The notes under the pieces are model-generated. The model was given only the letters and a program-made list of their open reading frames with translations, searched no databases and was not told the DNA's origin. Shown here piece by piece: positions 9,600 through 18,712 of a stretch of 54,946 bases of DNA (its first letter is position 1; each line of letters opens with the position of its first letter). Origin of the DNA: Blastocatellia bacterium (GTDB lineage Bacteria; Acidobacteriota; Blastocatellia; Chloracidobacteriales; Chloracidobacteriaceae); assembly GCA_019695185.1 (NCBI GenBank), contig JAIBAN010000055.1, positions 1 through 54,946 of the forward strand, in the 5' to 3' direction. The translations under genes and the position numbers were made by a program.

Positions 9600-12500
9600 T
9601 TAACGGAAATCTCCCTGTAACTGGAACGCCGCCCAATAGTAGGGATGGTGCCAGCGCCGGTCTTTCACCAATTCCAGTTGGGCTTCGCGGAGGGCTGCCG
9701 CCGGGGTTTTTCCTTCTTTGAGCAAGGCGTGGTAAAACCGGGTCATCAGCTCGGAGGTGGCCGTGTCGCTGACATTCCACAAACTGACCAGCACCCGTGG
9801 CGTTCCGGCATACATAAAGGCCCGTGTCAGGCCGACCAGCCCTTCGCCCACAACTTCTTTGCCCAAACCGGTCCGACAGGCGGAAAGCACCACGAGGTCC
9901 GCCGCTAAATCCAGGTTGTAAATCTGGGGCACGAGCATCAGGCCGGGGCGTTCCTCGCCTTTTTCATTTACCAGTGAAAGAACCAAACCGGAAAGGTCCG
10001 GATTCTGGCTGTCCACAAAGCCGTGGGTGGCAAAATGAACGATGCGATAGTCTTTGAGTGATGCTTTGGCCAACGAATCCGGATTGGCCGCAAAATCCAG
10101 CAGGGCAAGGCTTTTTTGTTTGGGCACCAGAGACAAAATCCGGGTGGCTTCCGTCCGGGTCCCTGGCAAACGGGGAATGGTTGCTTCGCTTCTGCCGGTT
10201 CCCGGTTGGAGCAGGGTCTGCAAGGCTGGGATTTTCGTCAAATTGCGGCTCGCAACCTGTCCGACCACAGCAGATTCCGTCGGTTTGACTACCGGTTTTC
10301 CTTTGAGTCGTGCATCCGCCCCGGAAAAAACCGGGTCGGCAATCATGGCAAGTAATTTTTGCTCTGCCGGTGGTGCCTTGGGATGGGCGCGCAAAACCGA
10401 AAGCGTCGCCACCGAAGGCAGCATGACCAGTTCGTGGCCTGCAATCAAAGGAATAAAAGTGGTTTTGTCGCCTGGTGCAGTTCCGTTTTTGTCGGCTGGC
10501 ACAGGTTCGGGAAGCGCTGCAAACGGAACGTAATGCAAGGCACTGTCAGCCACAATGATCAGTTTTTTGCCTTTAATCTCCTGGTAAACGTCGCCCAAGA
10601 GTGCCGAACTTAATGCCTGACTGACAGAGTTTATTCCCTCTTTCATAATTGGTTGGCGGATTACCACCACTTCTTCTTTATTCCCCAATTCGATATTTCT
10701 CATCGAGCGAGGTCTGAGTAACTCCTCTTTGTATTGGCCAACAAGGTCGTTTATTACTTTTCCCTGGTCCAATTCTTTAACTGAAAAAGAGGTGGGTGAA
10801 ATCACCCACCGGTATGTCCGTTGCTGGGTGAAAACAAATTCCACCAGCACGGTTTCGGGCGTCAGAAACTCCTTTTGAATCTGTTCCACCGTCAATGGCG
10901 GTGGCTGGAGCAACGCGGCATAGCGTGGCAGTTTGGCCCGGATTTCCTCCTGGGTGCTTTTCATATCTTCCGTCAGCCGTGCCAACTCGGTTTCCAGTTC
11001 CTTGCGTTTTTGCGGGTCGCGCAGCCAAACCAGTTGCTGGGTTTTCAGGACCAACTGTTTTTGGATTTCCACTTCCCTGGTAAGCAACCCCTGGTCGGCT
11101 TCATTGCGCAAACCGGCACGGGCTTCCAACAGCATTTCCTGCAAAATCCGGGCGCGTTTTTTTTCACTCAACAAAAAGGCTTCCCGGTCCGCTCCGACAT
11201 TTGGTTGCGAGCGGTGGAGGTCCATCAGAATATCCAGATAGAGGTTATACCCCTCCTGGATAAAGGTAAAAAAACTGGTCCGGCTCTCTTGGCTAAGCGT
11301 GCGGGAACGCAAATATTCAAACTGTCCCAAAAAGAGTTCGGCTTTTTCACGGGCTTTCTGAAACTCTTTCCGGACGAAATACAAATGTGCCAGTTCAAAA
11401 TTGCTGTATGCCTGACCGCTCATATTTCCCACGGCTATCTGGTCATTCACCGAACGAATCAAAAATTCCTCTGACTTCTGGTATTCACCCAGCAGCCGAT
11501 ACAGCTTTCCCAACACCTGACAGGTGTAAGCAACACCCGCCCGCTGGTTGATGGCGGTTTGAATCTCCAGCGCCTGATTGAGCAACTCGACCGCCTTGGC
11601 ATAGTTTTTTAGTTCCTGGTGACAAACCGCCATGATGGTCAGCGTACCGGCCTGCTGGCGGCGATCTTTGATACGGACGGCCAAATCCAGGGCTTGCTGA
11701 TAAACCCTGAAAGTTTCTTCAGGGTTTCCCTGGCTCCAATATACCTGTCCCAAATTTGTCAAAGCGTAAGCTTCCCCGTATGGGTCGGAACCTGCCTGAG
11801 CCAATTCGAGTGCCTGGTTAAAATAGGTTTGGGATTTGTCGAATTCGCCGCTGGACTTAAAGAGCATGCCCAGGTAGTTGAGCGTTTGTGCTTTTCCTGG
11901 CCTATTGTTGAGAGCGGTCTGGATAGGGAGGGCGGTATTGTAGGCATCCAGCGCTTTTTGGCGCTCTCCCAACGTGAAGTATACCGCCCCAAGCGTGGTC
12001 AGCGTGTACGCCTGTTGCGTGAGCAATTTTTCGGCGCTGCTGATTTTGAGGGAACGGTTGTAATAATCAATCGCGGTAGTGCGGTCACCGGCGGCATCAA
12101 AGACCATCCCCATATTGTGCCAGAGGCTGGCCTGTTGCTCCGCATCCTGATAACCACTGCTTAACCGCTCTGCCTGCCGATAGTATTCAAGGGCTTTCTG
12201 GTCATCCCCGATGGTGTTTGAGGTATAGCCCAGATTCTTCAGTTCCTCAGCCTGTTCCCGAATTTCACCTAATGATTTCCAAATGGTCAGGGCGTTTTCA
12301 TAGGCTTCCACCGCAGCCGGGATTTTGCCGGAGGCCCGTCCCCATCGCCCAACGTAACGAAGGAGGAAGGCCTTGAGAGCCTGACTTTCGGCTGGCCCCA
12401 GAAGTGCCACTCCGGAAGCCGCCCATTCCATGGCTTTGGACCGGTCTCCTAAAGACTCATAGGCAAATCCCAAAGCCAAACAGGTTTGAGCTGCCTGATT

Positions 12501-13094
12501 TTTCTCACCCAGTTCCCGCCAGATGGTGAGCGCCTGCTCAAACAGCGGCAATGCCTGCCGGGCCGGGGCTTCCCCTTCCTGTTCGGTCAATTTCTGGGCT
12601 TCCTGGCACAGCCGCAAACCGGTCAACCGCTGTCGGTCGGCAGCAGTGACTACATTTTTTTGAATTCGGGAAAGGATTAGATGAGCCGCTGGGGATGAGC
12701 GCGGCCTGCATTCGATTGTGAGGCGATAGGTTCCATCGTGCAGCGCTTCAAAGGCCAGCAGTTTGGCAGCGTACCGCTCCTGGCCAAATGCCTGAAACCC
12801 GGTTGGCTTCCCCTCCGGGTCAAGAAACAGCGTTTTGGTCCAGAGGCCGAACTGCTCCAACGTAGCCGAAAAAAACTGACCTGCTTTTAACTCAATGGCA
12901 AAGGTCAGGGTGGTGTTCTGCGAGAGTTCCCGCTTGATGGAAGTGCCTGTTTCAAGTCGTTCGGCCACAGGTGCCGCCCCGGAAACTTCCTGTTTGGTCC
13001 GCGCCGTTGCCAGCGGAATCGGTTTGGCAAAACCCACCAACAGGCTCACCAGTAAGAATGAAAGTAATAAAAGCCGAGGCGGGATTCGGTTCAT
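9600..13094 (-). CDS. Secreted TPR-CHAT (caspase-fold) protein
   Basis: This 1,164-residue protein starts at an ATG at 13094, directly before a signal peptide (about residues 1-25). A GTG at 13175 with a GAGG Shine-Dalgarno would add 27 residues and cannot be excluded. After a PPC-like beta domain (about 30-140) come many TPR repeats (about 150-560), a helical linker, and a C-terminal CHAT domain (about 790-1160; PF12770). The caspase-type dyad is visible: His1024 in 'ATHG' and Cys1073 in 'SACRTG', followed by 'GLTRAFMYAGTPRVLVSLW'. CHAT proteins are caspase-like cysteine peptidases or derived scaffolds. Substrate is unknown. Only 100 bp separate it from the upstream triple-repeat gene, so the two are probably co-transcribed. 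Confidence 0.9.
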   Translation of the reverse strand: MNRIPPRLLLLSFLLVSLLVGFAKPIPLATARTKQEVSGAAPVAERLETGTSIKRELSQNTTLTFAIELKAGQFFSATLEQFGLWTKTLFLDPEGKPTGFQAFGQERYAAKLLAFEALHDGTYRLTIECRPRSSPAAHLILSRIQKNVVTAADRQRLTGLRLCQEAQKLTEQEGEAPARQALPLFEQALTIWRELGEKNQAAQTCLALGFAYESLGDRSKAMEWAASGVALLGPAESQALKAFLLRYVGRWGRASGKIPAAVEAYENALTIWKSLGEIREQAEELKNLGYTSNTIGDDQKALEYYRQAERLSSGYQDAEQQASLWHNMGMVFDAAGDRTTAIDYYNRSLKISSAEKLLTQQAYTLTTLGAVYFTLGERQKALDAYNTALPIQTALNNRPGKAQTLNYLGMLFKSSGEFDKSQTYFNQALELAQAGSDPYGEAYALTNLGQVYWSQGNPEETFRVYQQALDLAVRIKDRRQQAGTLTIMAVCHQELKNYAKAVELLNQALEIQTAINQRAGVAYTCQVLGKLYRLLGEYQKSEEFLIRSVNDQIAVGNMSGQAYSNFELAHLYFVRKEFQKAREKAELFLGQFEYLRSRTLSQESRTSFFTFIQEGYNLYLDILMDLHRSQPNVGADREAFLLSEKKRARILQEMLLEARAGLRNEADQGLLTREVEIQKQLVLKTQQLVWLRDPQKRKELETELARLTEDMKSTQEEIRAKLPRYAALLQPPPLTVEQIQKEFLTPETVLVEFVFTQQRTYRWVISPTSFSVKELDQGKVINDLVGQYKEELLRPRSMRNIELGNKEEVVVIRQPIMKEGINSVSQALSSALLGDVYQEIKGKKLIIVADSALHYVPFAALPEPVPADKNGTAPGDKTTFIPLIAGHELVMLPSVATLSVLRAHPKAPPAEQKLLAMIADPVFSGADARLKGKPVVKPTESAVVGQVASRNLTKIPALQTLLQPGTGRSEATIPRLPGTRTEATRILSLVPKQKSLALLDFAANPDSLAKASLKDYRIVHFATHGFVDSQNPDLSGLVLSLVNEKGEERPGLMLVPQIYNLDLAADLVVLSACRTGLGKEVVGEGLVGLTRAFMYAGTPRVLVSLWNVSDTATSELMTRFYHALLKEGKTPAAALREAQLELVKDRRWHHPYYWAAFQLQGDFR

Positions 13095-13194
13095 AGTGCA
13101 GGCACGGCAAGGTTTGGTTGAGGAAAGCGTCTTTTTTGCAGAGGTGTGAACCGCCTGTTTGGAGAGACGGTTCACACTCTTTCCTCACTTTACC

Positions 13195-13764
13195 TTATTG
13201 CCGCCGCAGAATCACCACCACTTCGCGTCCGGCAAAGGCGGTTTCCCCAACCGTTACCCCGACAAAGCCAAACCCGTCTTTTCCAGCCTCGGCCAATTCC
13301 TTTTGCATGGTCGAGGTTTTCTTGGTGGCCAGCAGCTTGAATTCCCGCCGTACCGGTTTTTCGCGGCGGTCGCGTTCCAAAATTACTACCGTTTCCTGTC
13401 CGCCAAAGGTGGTTTGAAAAACGGTTTGGCCACAGTAATCAAACCCCGCGTCGCCAGCCTCCTGGATTTCCTTCTGCATGGTCGAGGTTTTGTTGGTGGC
13501 CAGCAGTTTGTATTCATACCGGGCCTTGGCTTCAGCAACTTTGGGGCGTGACATGATTATTACGGTTTCCGAGCCGCCAAACGAGGTTTCCCCGCCCATC
13601 ACGCCACTGAACCGGAAACCGCTTTCCGCAGCCTGATTCAGTTCCTTTTGCATGGTCGAGGTTTTGTTGGTGGCCAGCAGTTTGTATTCCACTTCCTGGT
13701 TTTGGGCCAAAGCCGCCGTTGAAAAGAAAAAGACGCAACACAATGCCAGAATCACTTGTTTCAT
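13195..13764 (-). CDS. Secreted protein with three DUF4177-like repeats
   Basis: A 189-residue product. Residues 1-20 are a typical signal peptide ending in 'AALA'. The mature part is three tandem copies of about 50 residues (about 24-75, 77-130 and 135-185). Each opens with '(E/K)YKLLAT(N/K)KTSTMQKE' or a close variant, continues with an Ala/Gly-rich helix, and closes with a 'GG.ETV(I/V)I' strand. The pattern resembles DUF4177 (PF13783), small proteins of unknown function. The gene lies upstream of a CHAT gene in the same orientation, so an accessory or substrate role is possible. That link is inferred from position only. Confidence 0.85.
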   Translation of the reverse strand: MKQVILALCCVFFFSTAALAQNQEVEYKLLATNKTSTMQKELNQAAESGFRFSGVMGGETSFGGSETVIIMSRPKVAEAKARYEYKLLATNKTSTMQKEIQEAGDAGFDYCGQTVFQTTFGGQETVVILERDRREKPVRREFKLLATKKTSTMQKELAEAGKDGFGFVGVTVGETAFAGREVVVILRRQ

Positions 13765-13850
13765 AGATGAGGGTTCCTTGCTGTTTGAACGTGTCAGTGA
13801 AAGGTTTGAACCGAAAGAAACAGGTTTTTATCAATCCGGACGGAAAAACT

Positions 13851-13876
13851 CAGTCCGCAGTCCGCAGTCCGCAATC
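13851..13876. repeat. Short AGTCCGC heptamer array
   Basis: Three tandem copies of the 7-mer AGTCCGC lie in the divergent spacer between the triple-repeat gene and the rightward CHAT gene. It has the same architecture as the other heptamer arrays in the window but no inverted partner in this spacer. Confidence 0.7.
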
Positions 13877-14002
13877 CTCGGTTCTTTGTTGTTGTCAGAA
13901 GGACAAACCGATGCGGTTGTGTCACAATTGGTTTACCTGAGAAGAAGGCAGCCCTCAATTTTTCAAGCCTTCCCAAATGTTTGTCCGCAGGAGTTTTCCC
14001 CG

Positions 14003-17000
14003 ATGTCCCGCATTGTTTTCCGGTCGCTGGTGCAACTGGCCCGCCCGAAGCATCTTTCCGTTGTTCTTGGTTCGGTTGGTTGGGTTTTAATGTTGGTGCT
14101 GACAGCACGACTTGGCAGCGCGCATCCGTCACAGGCAGCCACCCGTCCGGTGCCCCTTCAAACAGAAGTTCCGTTTTTGGAGCTGGAGAAACCCATTGAG
14201 CGGGAAATCAAGGCCGGAGAAACTCATTCCTACCGGGTTACCGCTCCAGCAGGTCGGTATCTGGAGGTACAGGCCCGGCAAATCTCAGTGGATGTTGCGC
14301 TTGCCTTGTTGGAACCGGAGGGGAAACCGGTCCGGGTAGTAGATGAAATAGAACGATTGGGGAATGTTGGCGAAACTCTCTTCACAATTATTGAAACTGA
14401 CGGAACCTATCAGTTTGATGTAAAAACGAGTTCACCCGAAACCAAACCAGGACGCTATGAAATCCGCCTGCTGTCATTCCGGGCTGCCACCGTCCAGGAC
14501 CAAAACCGGGTTCAGGCCGAAAAGCTCTCCGAGGCAGGTCAGCGTCTTTACAAGCAAAAGAGAAAGGAAGACCTGCAACAGGCCATTCCGCTTTTTGAAA
14601 AGGCAATTCCTTTGTTTCAAGCCAGCGGCGACTTGTTTTCAGAAGCCTATGTCTGGAACCGGCTGGGGATTGTCCATGATGACCTGGGCAATAAACAACA
14701 GGCGCTTGAATGTTTCGGGAAAGCCCTTCCCTTGACCCGTGGCAACCCGGACCGGCAGTTGGAAGGCGAAGTGCTCAACAATCTGGGCCTGACCAATTCC
14801 GACATCGGGGAAAAACAAAAAGCGATTGCCTACTTCGAACAAGCCCTCCCGTTGTTTGTCGCCCTGGGCAACAAATCCGGCGAAGCCTCAATTTACAACA
14901 ATCTGGGGTTGGCCAACCGGGGTTTGGGAGAAACCCGGCGGGCGCTCAGTTTCTATGAACAGGCTCAGGCCCTCTACCATTCGGTTGGCAATCTGCGTCA
15001 GGAAGCCACCGCCATTTCCAATTTGGGCGTGGTTTATTCCGGTCTGGGTGAAAAACAAAAAGCTCTGGATGCGTATCAAAAAGCCTTGCAGATGATGCGC
15101 ACCTACGACGACCAGCGCGGCGTTGCCCGCATGCTTTCCAATCTGGGTTCGGCCTATTCGGACCTGGGCGACAGTGAATCAACCATTACCTATTACACAC
15201 AGTCCATGGAACTGCGGCGCAAACTCGGAGACCGGCGCGGCGAAGCCTACGCTGTGAATGGTCTGGCTTTGGAGTATTTCAAACACGGGGATTTGCCCAA
15301 ATCAGCCGAATTGCTCAACCAGGCGCTGGCCCTTTGGGTTGCGGTTGAGGACCGGCCCGGACAGGGTCTGACCTTAACCAATTTGGGGAAAATCGCTTTT
15401 GAACAAAAAGATTTTGCCAAAGCCAAAACCTATTTCACTAATGCCCTCACCCTGCGAAAAACCATTAAAGACCGTTATGGTGAGGCTGGAGTCCTGCGCC
15501 AATTGGGACTGTTGCACCTGCAACTCAAAGACATCGTTGCCGGGGCCGCTGCGCTGAACCAAGCCCTGACCATCTTTCAGGAAACCGGAAATCGTGAGGA
15601 TGAAGCCGAAACCTTGTGCAATCTGGCCGGCGTTGATTTTGACCAGGGCCAATACCGCGCCGCCATTTCCAAAATCGAACGGGCGATTGAATTGGTGGAA
15701 TTTGTCCGGGCGGGTGTGGCCAGCCAGGAATTGCGCACCTCGTATTTTGAAAAAGTCAGCAGCTATTACGACCTCTATGTGGCAGCCTTGATGCGCCTGC
15801 ACAAAAGCGAACCAGAGGGTGGATTTGACCGTCAGGCATTGCAAGTCAGCGAAAAACGACGGGCACGCAGCCTGTTGGAATTGCTCAATGAAAGCCAAAC
15901 GGGAATTCGCCGGGGCGTGACGCCGGAACTCCAGAAACAAGACCGTGATTTGCGCGAGCGCATCAATGGGAAAACCATTCGGCTGGCCCAACTGAAAACA
16001 GCCAAAGCCTCCCCTGCCTCAATCGCCGAAGCCGAAAAAGAGCTGACCGAAATAATTCGGGCATACCGGGAACTGCAAACCGAAATCCGACTGAAAAGCC
16101 CTCGGTTTGCCACTTTGACCCAGCCGCAGCCGCTGACCGTGAAAGACATCCAGGAACAGTTGGTGGATGCCGACACCGTGCTGCTGGAATATGCCCTGGG
16201 TGCGGAAGCCAGTTTTGTGTGGCTGATTTCCCGCCAGGAAATCGTTTCGTATGAATTGCCGCGCCAGACCGAAATCGAACGTCTGGCCATTACATTGAAC
16301 AAACAACTCTCGACTCCCAGGCCGCTGGTGGCGGAAACCAAATCCGCAACCGATAGAAACCTCAAGCCGGTGATTCCCTCCCCTTCGGATGCCTGGCTGG
16401 AAACAGCCACAACCCTCAGTCGCATGATTTTGGAACCAATGGCCGACCGGCTGGGAAACAAACGGCTGCTCATCGTCCCGGATGGTGCGTTGCACTACGT
16501 TCCCTTTGGAGCATTGCCACAGCCACAGGGTTCAGGGTTCAGGGTTCAGGGTTCAGGGTCCGGGGTTCAGGGTTCAGTTCTCAGTCCCCAGTCCCCAGTC
16601 CCCAGTCCGCTGCTGGTTCAGCATGAAATTGTCATCCTGCCATCGGCTTCAGCCCTGGCCGCGTTACGCAAGGAAATTCCGGGACGCACACCGGCTCCGC
16701 TCAAGCTGGCTGTCTTGGCCGACCCGGTTTTTTCAGCGGCGGATATCCGGGTGAAATCCGCCACCGTTGCCAAACCGGAAACCCCGCAGGCTGAAAATTC
16801 AGCCATCGCCCAGCGGAGCCTGTTGGAAAATGAACTGTCACGTTCCTTCAAAGGGGACGAACCCGGCCCTGAACGACTGCTGTTTCCCCGCCTGCTGGGC
16901 ACCCGCAAGGAAGCCAATGAAATCCTGGCGCTGGTCTCGCCCAAAGAGAGCAAAGTGGCGCTTGATTTCGCAGCCAGCCGGGCACTGGCCTTCGACCCGG

Positions 17001-17461
17001 ACCTGAAACGCTACCGGATGCTCCATATTGCCACCCACGGCCTGGTCAACACCGAGCGTCCCGAACTTTCCGGGTTGATTCTCTCTCTCGTGAATGAAAA
17101 AGGTGCTCCGCAAAACGGATTCCTGCTCACGTCGGACTTGTACAACCTGGATTTGAGCGCCGATTTGGTCGTGCTTTCCGCCTGCCAGACCGGCAAAGGG
17201 AAATCCGTCCGGGGTGAAGGCATCGTCGGCCTGACCCGTGGGTTTATGTATGCCGGCGTGCCCCGTGTCGTCGTCAGCCTGTGGAACGTCAACGACCGCG
17301 CCACCGCCGACCTGATGATTCTTTTTTATAAAGGAATTTTGCAGGAAAACCTGTCGCCCGCCGCCGCCCTGCGCAAGGCACAGCTTGCCATGTGGAAACA
17401 GGACCGCTGGAAAGCGCCTTATTTCTGGGCCGCGTTTCAGTTGCAGGGGGAATACCGGTAA
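14003..17461 (+). CDS. Secreted TPR-CHAT (caspase-fold) protein, rightward copy
   Basis: A 1,152-residue protein. The ATG at 14003 has an AGGAG Shine-Dalgarno and precedes an N-terminal hydrophobic export segment; an upstream extension of the frame overlaps the divergent gene and is not used. Order of parts: signal/anchor (about 1-42), PPC-like beta domain (about 50-160), TPRs (about 170-570), helical linker, CHAT domain (about 800-1150). Catalytic His1012 ('ATHG') and Cys1061 ('SACQTG') are 49 residues apart, the same spacing as in the leftward CHAT gene. Residues about 842-870 are encoded by an in-frame tandem-repeat array absent from the paralog. The gene is divergent from the triple-repeat/CHAT pair and shares a 238-bp regulatory spacer with it. 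Confidence 0.9.
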   Translation: MSRIVFRSLVQLARPKHLSVVLGSVGWVLMLVLTARLGSAHPSQAATRPVPLQTEVPFLELEKPIEREIKAGETHSYRVTAPAGRYLEVQARQISVDVALALLEPEGKPVRVVDEIERLGNVGETLFTIIETDGTYQFDVKTSSPETKPGRYEIRLLSFRAATVQDQNRVQAEKLSEAGQRLYKQKRKEDLQQAIPLFEKAIPLFQASGDLFSEAYVWNRLGIVHDDLGNKQQALECFGKALPLTRGNPDRQLEGEVLNNLGLTNSDIGEKQKAIAYFEQALPLFVALGNKSGEASIYNNLGLANRGLGETRRALSFYEQAQALYHSVGNLRQEATAISNLGVVYSGLGEKQKALDAYQKALQMMRTYDDQRGVARMLSNLGSAYSDLGDSESTITYYTQSMELRRKLGDRRGEAYAVNGLALEYFKHGDLPKSAELLNQALALWVAVEDRPGQGLTLTNLGKIAFEQKDFAKAKTYFTNALTLRKTIKDRYGEAGVLRQLGLLHLQLKDIVAGAAALNQALTIFQETGNREDEAETLCNLAGVDFDQGQYRAAISKIERAIELVEFVRAGVASQELRTSYFEKVSSYYDLYVAALMRLHKSEPEGGFDRQALQVSEKRRARSLLELLNESQTGIRRGVTPELQKQDRDLRERINGKTIRLAQLKTAKASPASIAEAEKELTEIIRAYRELQTEIRLKSPRFATLTQPQPLTVKDIQEQLVDADTVLLEYALGAEASFVWLISRQEIVSYELPRQTEIERLAITLNKQLSTPRPLVAETKSATDRNLKPVIPSPSDAWLETATTLSRMILEPMADRLGNKRLLIVPDGALHYVPFGALPQPQGSGFRVQGSGSGVQGSVLSPQSPVPSPLLVQHEIVILPSASALAALRKEIPGRTPAPLKLAVLADPVFSAADIRVKSATVAKPETPQAENSAIAQRSLLENELSRSFKGDEPGPERLLFPRLLGTRKEANEILALVSPKESKVALDFAASRALAFDPDLKRYRMLHIATHGLVNTERPELSGLILSLVNEKGAPQNGFLLTSDLYNLDLSADLVVLSACQTGKGKSVRGEGIVGLTRGFMYAGVPRVVVSLWNVNDRATADLMILFYKGILQENLSPAAALRKAQLAMWKQDRWKAPYFWAAFQLQGEYR
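16527..16611 (+). repeat. In-frame heptamer array inside the CHAT gene
   Basis: Tandem GGTTCAG units (16527-16578) followed by CCCCAGT units (about 16582-16608) lie within the reading frame and encode a low-complexity Gly/Ser/Pro linker just before the 'QHEIVILPSAS' strand. The GGTTCAG unit is otherwise confined to spacers in this window (23.5, 27.7 and 38.4 kb). The paralog has a non-repetitive loop here. Confidence 0.9.
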
Positions 17462-17479
17462 CCTTCTGATTGGTTTGAA

Positions 17480-17935
17480 TCAACCCAGGTTTTCACCAAG
17501 TTCTGTTCCCTTTTTTTGGATTCTTTGAAAGGTTCGTTCCCGGTGGCAGTTGGCACAAACCACATCGCATTTCTCGATTTCAAGTTTGATGGCCTTGAGC
17601 GTGACGCGGTCCACCGAGTTCAATGCAAACAGTTTCTCATCACCGTCCCGGTGGTCAAAATCCATCACATAGTATGGATATTGCACACCACAATCGGCGC
17701 ACGGACGCTGCTTGGCTTGCCTGACAAAAGCCCTCCGTTGGGCAAATGCACGGGCATTTTTTTCAAGATAGGCTTGTTTGTTTTGCCGGTAGTGGTGGCG
17801 GGTCATCGCGCTGCCGCAATCACGACAGTAGGAATGCCGGGTACCTTTTGCCTGTGACCTGAAATTGAAGGCTTCCAAAGGTTTGGTCTGACAACACTTG
17901 GAACACACCTTGACAATCGTGCTTCCACCCTGCAT
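17480..17935 (-). CDS. HNH endonuclease-like zinc protein
   Basis: A 151-residue protein. The ATG at 17935 has a GGAGGG Shine-Dalgarno; a longer frame from 17992 would start inside the tRNA terminator, so the shorter start is used. N-terminal Cys pairs C11/C14 and C37/C40 resemble a small zinc module. The C-terminal half carries an HNH-type signature: C79/C82, 'DFDHRDG' at 92-98, and C127/C130 followed by H131 ('CANCH'). Such proteins are predicted metal-dependent DNA endonucleases and are often orphan or phage-related. No partner gene is adjacent. Target and role are unknown. Confidence 0.8.
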   Translation of the reverse strand: MQGGSTIVKVCSKCCQTKPLEAFNFRSQAKGTRHSYCRDCGSAMTRHHYRQNKQAYLEKNARAFAQRRAFVRQAKQRPCADCGVQYPYYVMDFDHRDGDEKLFALNSVDRVTLKAIKLEIEKCDVVCANCHRERTFQRIQKKGTELGENLG

Positions 17936-17974
17936 GTCGCCCTCCACATCCCAAATGAAAATGAACCGAAAAGC

Positions 17975-18015
17975 AAAAAACCCGAAGGGCACGTTTAGTG
18001 TGTACCTTTCGGGTT
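17975..18015 (-). terminator. Terminator of the tRNA-Leu/tRNA-Arg unit
   Basis: Just after tRNA-Arg on the minus strand, AACCCGAAAGG pairs with CCCTTCGGGTT around a short loop and is followed by a run of six T (complement of 'aaaaaa', 17975-17980). This fits a Rho-independent terminator and separates the tRNAs from the HNH gene. Confidence 0.82.
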
Positions 18016-18030
18016 AATCAACTGGCTGGA

Positions 18031-18104
18031 TGCACCCAGGAAGACTCGAACTTCCGACCTTTTGATTCGTAGTCAAACGCTCTATCCAACTGAGCTATGG
18101 GTGC
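18031..18104 (-). tRNA. tRNA-Arg (anticodon ACG)
   Basis: A 74-nt cloverleaf: acceptor GCACCCA/TGGGTGC, D stem GCTC/GAGC, anticodon stem TTTGA/TCAAA with loop CTACGAA (anticodon ACG, read as ICG), and T arm GGAAG-TTCGAGT-CTTCC. CCA is not encoded. It lies 13 bp downstream of tRNA-Leu and probably shares its transcript. Confidence 0.96.
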
Positions 18105-18117
18105 ATACAAAAAATAA

Positions 18118-18201
18118 TGCGGATGAAAGGACTTGAACCTTCAAGGGCCGAAGCCCACATGGTCCTGAGCCATGCGCGTCTGCCAGTTCCGCCACATCCG
18201 C
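18118..18201 (-). tRNA. tRNA-Leu (anticodon CAG)
   Basis: An 84-nt class II tRNA: acceptor GCGGATG/CATCCGC, anticodon stem CATGG/CCATG with loop CTCAGGA (anticodon CAG), a long variable arm (GGGC-TTCG-GCCC), and T loop TTCAAGT. CCA is not encoded. First gene of a two-tRNA unit. Confidence 0.96.
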
Positions 18202-18214
18202 TTAGGGAACGCGC

Positions 18215-18243
18215 ATTATCAACAGGCTACCCTGTTTTGTCAA
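18215..18243 (-). promoter_or_regulatory. Sigma-70 type promoter of the tRNA-Leu/Arg unit
   Basis: On the minus strand TTGACA (18243-18238), a 17-nt spacer and GATAAT (18220-18215) lie 13 bp before the tRNA-Leu 5' end. This is a near-consensus promoter and predicts a very short leader. Confidence 0.8.
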
Positions 18244-18712
18244 TTCCCAAATGTAATTTTGTGGATTTTTTCTTGGATTGAGGAAATTCAAGCCAAATCG
18301 GTGTGAGCAACCCTGACCTAATAGTTTTCCGAACCTGATTCGAGTGTGGCAGTCATCCGAACCTGTGTGTCAGGTTGTGCCCTACCTGAACCGGATATCA
18401 GTGTCTACGCTCCAGGTTTTGTCACAGCCTATTCAAAAGTTGAACAGGTTATCCAAAACCTGAAACGTGTCATCCAGGTTTTGTTGCACATGGTCCAATA
18501 TCCCAAACAGTCGCTCCAGGTTCCGTTGCATTCCATCCGGATGTTGCCGCAGCTCATCCTGAAACAGAATCCAGCTTTTTGCGGAAAAATCCAGAGCAAA
18601 ATCCAACCAGTCGCATTTCACCCGGCGCGTGTGGCTTTTGTAAGACGTTCCGCTTCACCAATGTGAGCGGAAATCCATTTCATCTATACATTGAATCTAT
18701 CGAGGTCAGATT
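18244..18712. other. Intergenic region without a supported gene
   Basis: About 470 bp between the tRNA promoter and the helical-protein gene. Short frames exist on both strands (a 106-residue rightward frame and a 62-residue leftward frame with a heptad-like Leu pattern), but neither has a good ribosome-binding site or a recognisable domain. A 'caggtt' motif recurs several times. I see nothing firm here. Confidence 0.4.

Noticed and set aside
9358..9780. Leftward frame of 140 residues rich in 'FGVPPSGG'
   Set aside because: It only translates the 26-bp palindromic array and overlaps the C-terminal end of the CHAT gene in another frame.
18346..18666. Candidate small genes on both strands downstream of the tRNA promoter
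   Set aside because: There is no Shine-Dalgarno and no recognisable family, and the two frames overlap antisense. The heptad-like pattern of the leftward frame is suggestive but not enough.
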